From assembly GCF_014842025.1 (NCBI RefSeq), contig NZ_JACYUY010000011.1, forward strand, positions 1-64,000: a DNA stretch of 64,000 nucleotides, written 5' to 3'. Positions 61,820 to 64,000 of the stretch are shown here, piece by piece. The DNA is from Massilia sp. CFBP 13721 (GTDB taxonomy: Bacteria > Pseudomonadota > Gammaproteobacteria > Burkholderiales > Burkholderiaceae_D). Below the pieces are notes generated by a model, which had not been told where the DNA came from, ran no database searches, and saw only the letters and a list, made by a program, of their open reading frames with translations. The first letter of the stretch is position 1, and the number at the start of each line of letters is the position of its first letter. The position numbers and the translations under genes were made by a program.

Positions 61820-62569
61820 ATGAATCAGATTGCCTCACTTCCCTCGCTCGAACGCCCTACCCTGTCGGCCCAGGTGGCGCGCCACCTGCTCGCGCTGGTC
61901 AACCGCGAGCAGCTGCGTCCGGGTGACACCGTGCCCAGCGAAGTCCAGATCGGCCTCGACCTGAAAGTCAGCCGCGGCAGCGTGCGCGAAGCCTACCGCA
62001 CGCTGGCGGCGCTCGGCATCCTGGAGATCGAAGGCGGGCGCAAGCCGCGCCTGAAAGCGATCGACCCGCACGTGCTGGCGCAAGTCTTCGACTACGCGCT
62101 GACCACGGCCCAGGTGAGCGTGGCGCACGTGATCGAAACGCGACGCGCAATCGAACTCCAGACGGCGCAGCTGGCCGCACGCTATGCCTCGCCGGAACAA
62201 CGCCAGACGCTGCGCGAACTCGTGGTGCAGATGCGTTCGGCCGGCTCGGACCATGCGCGGCGCGTGGCTTGCGACACGGCGATCCACACGGTGATTGCCG
62301 AAGCCAGCGGGAATCCCTTGAATTCGATCCTGCTCGCTGCGTTGAGGACGCCGGTGGAGGCGTCGTCGCGCATTCACTTCGACGACCGCCGCAGCGAAAT
62401 TGAGCTGACACGCGTGATCGACGCGCACGAGGCGGTGGTGGACCGCATCTGCGCCGGAGATGCAATGGGGGCGGTGTCGGCGATGTCGTATCACTTCGAT
62501 ATGTCGATCGTGCACGTGGCGCGGCGGGAGGCAGCGCCGGACGGGGCGCTGGTGGTTGGGGCGAACTGA
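61820..62569 (+). CDS. GntR-family (FadR subgroup) regulator
   Basis: A 249-residue GntR protein. The N-terminal winged helix includes RPGDTVPSEVQIGLDLKVSRGSVREAYRTLAALGILE (abridged; SRGSVREA is the recognition helix), and the all-helical C-terminal FCD-type domain has ETRRAIELQTAQLAA and HTVIAEASGNPL with metal-binding His/Asp residues. It is last in the FAD oxidase-TonB operon, 31 bp after the MFS gene, and is the best candidate for binding the ACCTGT-N3-ACAGGT sites at 53019, 55561 and 55635. The effector is unknown. Confidence 0.88.
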   Translation: MNQIASLPSLERPTLSAQVARHLLALVNREQLRPGDTVPSEVQIGLDLKVSRGSVREAYRTLAALGILEIEGGRKPRLKAIDPHVLAQVFDYALTTAQVSVAHVIETRRAIELQTAQLAARYASPEQRQTLRELVVQMRSAGSDHARRVACDTAIHTVIAEASGNPLNSILLAALRTPVEASSRIHFDDRRSEIELTRVIDAHEAVVDRICAGDAMGAVSAMSYHFDMSIVHVARREAAPDGALVVGAN

Positions 62570-62588
62570 TCCGCCATACCGTATCGAG

Positions 62589-62612
62589 GGCCGCGCAACG
62601 CGGCCTTTATCA
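62589..62612 (+). terminator. Rho-independent terminator after the GntR gene
   Basis: GGCCGCG (62589-62595), loop CAA, CGCGGCC (62599-62605), then TTTATC and ATTT. A compact stem followed by a T-rich tract, 20 bp after the stop codon, closes the 55708-62569 operon. Confidence 0.8.
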
Positions 62613-62668
62613 TTTCATGGCTGGTACGCTGCAGTAACGTAAAGCCGTCATGCAGGCACTTGCCGTGC

Positions 62669-63022
62669 TCAGTGCGCGGCAACGCCCTGGCCTGCGTCCG
62701 CCATCGCTGCGCACGCTTCGGCGCAGCGCCGGCAAGCTGCGGCACATTGTTGGCAATGGTCCGCCTGATGCTGGCCGCACTCGGCGGCGCAGGCAGCACA
62801 TACCTCGGCGCACTGACGGCACAAGACCATCGCGAAATCACTACCGCGCGCCATGAAACCGGCCGTCAGGCGGCACAGTTGAGAACAGTCCATGTCCAGC
62901 GCAATGCAGCCGGCCATCATCTTGACGTCTTCTTCACGCAAGCAGGCGCTGGCGCAATGGTCGCAGGCGGCGGCGCAAGCGTTGCAGGCGTCGATACAGT
63001 CCTGGAAATTAGTGTCATCCAT
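62669..63022 (-). CDS. Four-helix Cys-rich copper-binding protein (Csp-like)
   Basis: A 117-residue cytosolic protein with 19 cysteines, arranged as repeated CxxxC and CxxC pairs along predicted helices (DCIDACNACAAACDHCASAC; CRQCAEVCAACAAECGQH). This is the pattern of copper storage proteins of the Csp3/DUF326 type, in which cysteines line the core of a four-helix bundle and hold many Cu(I) ions. No signal peptide, so it should act in the cytoplasm in copper storage or detoxification. It stands alone. Confidence 0.9.
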   Translation of the reverse strand: MDDTNFQDCIDACNACAAACDHCASACLREEDVKMMAGCIALDMDCSQLCRLTAGFMARGSDFAMVLCRQCAEVCAACAAECGQHQADHCQQCAAACRRCAEACAAMADAGQGVAAH

Positions 63023-63181
63023 AATTTCTCCTCAGCCGAATAGGCTCGTCGACAGGTTCATTCGTGCCAATAAGCTTAACGCCGGTGTCCGCTAGCTTGG
63101 CGCACGCCTGGGGAGTAAGCCGAACCGTGCGTCCTCATCAGGTATTCCTGAGTACGATGACAACTTTCAGGAGGAAATACC

Positions 63182-63406
63182 ATGCCAAGAGGAGCAAGCC
63201 CACGCCGCGAGCGCGAAGCCAAGAAGCTCGAGCGGAAATTCAAGAAGGAAAAGCGTTACAAGGGCCGCGAGGACGAAGTCGCGGCGCGGATCGTCAACAA
63301 GCAGCGTGCCAAGGCGGGCGAGACGAAAACGCGTCACAAGCCGGCACGGCGGACGACGTCCCGGCGCAAGCACCGCACCGGGCGCAGCACGCGCAAGAGC
63401 AAATAA
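63182..63406 (+). CDS. Small basic conserved protein
   Basis: A 74-residue very basic protein (MPRGASPRREREAKKLERKF... ending RRKHRTGRSTRKSK). The N-terminal half matches a conserved family annotated as plasmid-stabilisation-like or hypothetical (…EDEVAARIVNKQRAKAGET). It is probably a nucleic-acid-binding accessory protein; function unknown. Strong ribosome site TCAGGAGG ahead of the ATG. Confidence 0.78.
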   Translation: MPRGASPRREREAKKLERKFKKEKRYKGREDEVAARIVNKQRAKAGETKTRHKPARRTTSRRKHRTGRSTRKSK

Positions 63407-63470
63407 TTTTCGTCGAACGTTTGGCGCCGCCTGCGATGCTTTGCAGGCGGCCGCCAACTACCGGTGCAAG

Positions 63471-63728
63471 CTAGATAAATGGCCAGCTGACGATGCGCTT
63501 CACATGCAGGACCGAGCGCGTGCCGACATAGGCGATCACGAAGCCGAACGCGAGCACGCTGCGCAGGTCGCCCATGGCGGCGAAAAACACGCCAGCGACG
63601 GTGGCAATGGCGACGAGCACCATCAGTGCCAGCTCGATACTCAGGAAAAAGGGGATGGCATTGCGCCAGACGCGGCGCAGGAGTGCGGACGCATCTTTGA
63701 GGGTATGGATGTCGTGACCCATGGTCAT
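63471..63728 (-). CDS. Small two-helix membrane protein
   Basis: An 85-residue protein with two hydrophobic segments, IPFFLSIELALMVLVAIATVAGVFFAA (quoted in part) and SVLAFGFVIAYVGTRSVL, after a polar N-terminus (MTMGHDIHTLKDASALLRRVW). I do not recognise it. The start may be 63728 or 63722. It is downstream of the tRNA genes on the same strand, beyond a terminator. Confidence 0.65.
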   Translation of the reverse strand: MTMGHDIHTLKDASALLRRVWRNAIPFFLSIELALMVLVAIATVAGVFFAAMGDLRSVLAFGFVIAYVGTRSVLHVKRIVSWPFI

Positions 63729-63757
63729 CTTCACAATCTTGAACGGAGTCCAGAAAT

Positions 63758-63788
63758 GCCAAAATCGCCAACGAGGGCGATTTTTGGC
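63758..63788 (-). terminator. Terminator downstream of tRNA-Cys
   Basis: On the minus strand GCCAAAAATCGCC (63788-63776) pairs with GGCGATTTTGGC (63769-63758) around CTCGTT, with one unpaired A; ATTTC follows. It begins 8 bp after the tRNA's CCA end and should close the tRNA transcript. Confidence 0.7.
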
Positions 63789-63795
63789 TTTGTTC

Positions 63796-63869
63796 TGGAG
63801 GCGAGGACGGGAGTCGAACCCGTCTAGACGGCTTTGCAGGCCGCTGCATAACCGCTTTGCTACCTCGCC
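63796..63869 (-). tRNA. tRNA-Cys (GCA)
   Basis: A 74-nt tRNA with encoded CCA (63796-63798). The acceptor stem GGCGAGG pairs with CCTCGCC, the anticodon GCA is at 63835-63837 in loop CTGCAAA, and the T-arm GACGGGTTCGACTCCCGTC is complete. Confidence 0.96.
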
Positions 63870-63947
63870 AGTAGGTATAGTACGACTGCTGGGCTGGACG
63901 GTTATGATCCAAATCAACAGGAGAAGGGAAATGTCTTCTCTGAATTC

Positions 63948-64000
63948 TGGAGCGGGAGAAGAGTCTCGAACTCTCGACCTCAACCTTGGCAAGGTTGCGC
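63948..64000 (-). tRNA. tRNA-Gly (GCC), 3' part, cut by the window end
   Basis: On the minus strand: anticodon stem-loop CAACCTTGCCAAGGTTG with anticodon GCC (63988-63990), then the T-arm GAGAGTTCGAGACTCT, acceptor CTCCCGC and CCA (63948-63950). The 5' portion lies beyond base 64000. It precedes tRNA-Cys on the same strand, probably in one transcript. Confidence 0.92.

Overview
The window is GC-rich chromosomal DNA from a betaproteobacterium. I infer Burkholderiales, most likely Massilia-like Oxalobacteraceae, from the Omp32-type porins, a Bug/TctC solute receptor, Liv-type receptors with an ABC transporter, a DUF4148 lipoprotein, and Cys and Gly tRNAs side by side. It is dominated by genes for breaking down lignin- and hemicellulose-derived aromatics. 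I see no phage, intact insertion sequence, CRISPR array or rRNA.

Layout. 1-5617: an IclR regulator divergent from pcaHGB and a fused pcaC-pcaD gene (protocatechuate ring cleavage). 5794-8414: vanAB (vanillate demethylation) divergent from a MarR regulator. 8633-16060: an aromatic-type ABC transporter (receptor, livFGMH) in line with pcaFJI. 16271-19827: pcaR, a porin and a second receptor. 20133-24743: haem peroxidase, DUF4142 protein, cupredoxin and a dehalogenase-like hydrolase. 24805-31446: a LysR-linked operon with two tandem LigW-like decarboxylases, a porin, a TctC receptor and an MFS carrier. 31650-42646: mixed housekeeping and stress genes (alcohol dehydrogenase, MFS, ClC channel, cupin, ADP-ribosylglycohydrolase, ferritin-like protein, ECF sigma/anti-sigma pair). 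42734-50630: the ferulate cluster (MarR, ech, vdh, fcs, a third receptor, a tannase/feruloyl-esterase lipoprotein). 51014-54504: small lipoprotein, MarR, esterase and polyol/uronate-type dehydrogenase. 54795-62569: hydrolase, FAD oxidase, TonB receptor, MetX-like hydrolase, MFS and FadR-type GntR regulator. 62669-64000: Cys-rich copper-binding protein, small proteins, tRNA-Cys and a partial tRNA-Gly.

Together the genes give an almost unbroken route: feruloyl ester -> ferulate -> feruloyl-CoA -> vanillin -> vanillate -> protocatechuate -> beta-ketoadipate -> acetyl-CoA and succinyl-CoA. A second entry point, decarboxylation of a carboxylated aromatic such as 5-carboxyvanillate, is likely at the LigW-like pair. 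Palindromes matching the PcaR box occur at three promoters, and separate palindromes mark the vanillate, ferulate and GntR-linked genes.

Two non-gene signals stand out. First, a family of GTAGGGTGG-ended hairpin repeats fills ten intergenic sites, nearly always at gene 3' ends; its stem sequences covary, and in four genes the repeat edge itself supplies the TAG stop codon. Second, a 15-bp ACCTGT-N3-ACAGGT motif is shared by the two divergent promoter regions at 53.0 and 55.6 kb, which suggests one uncharacterised regulon under the GntR protein at 61820.
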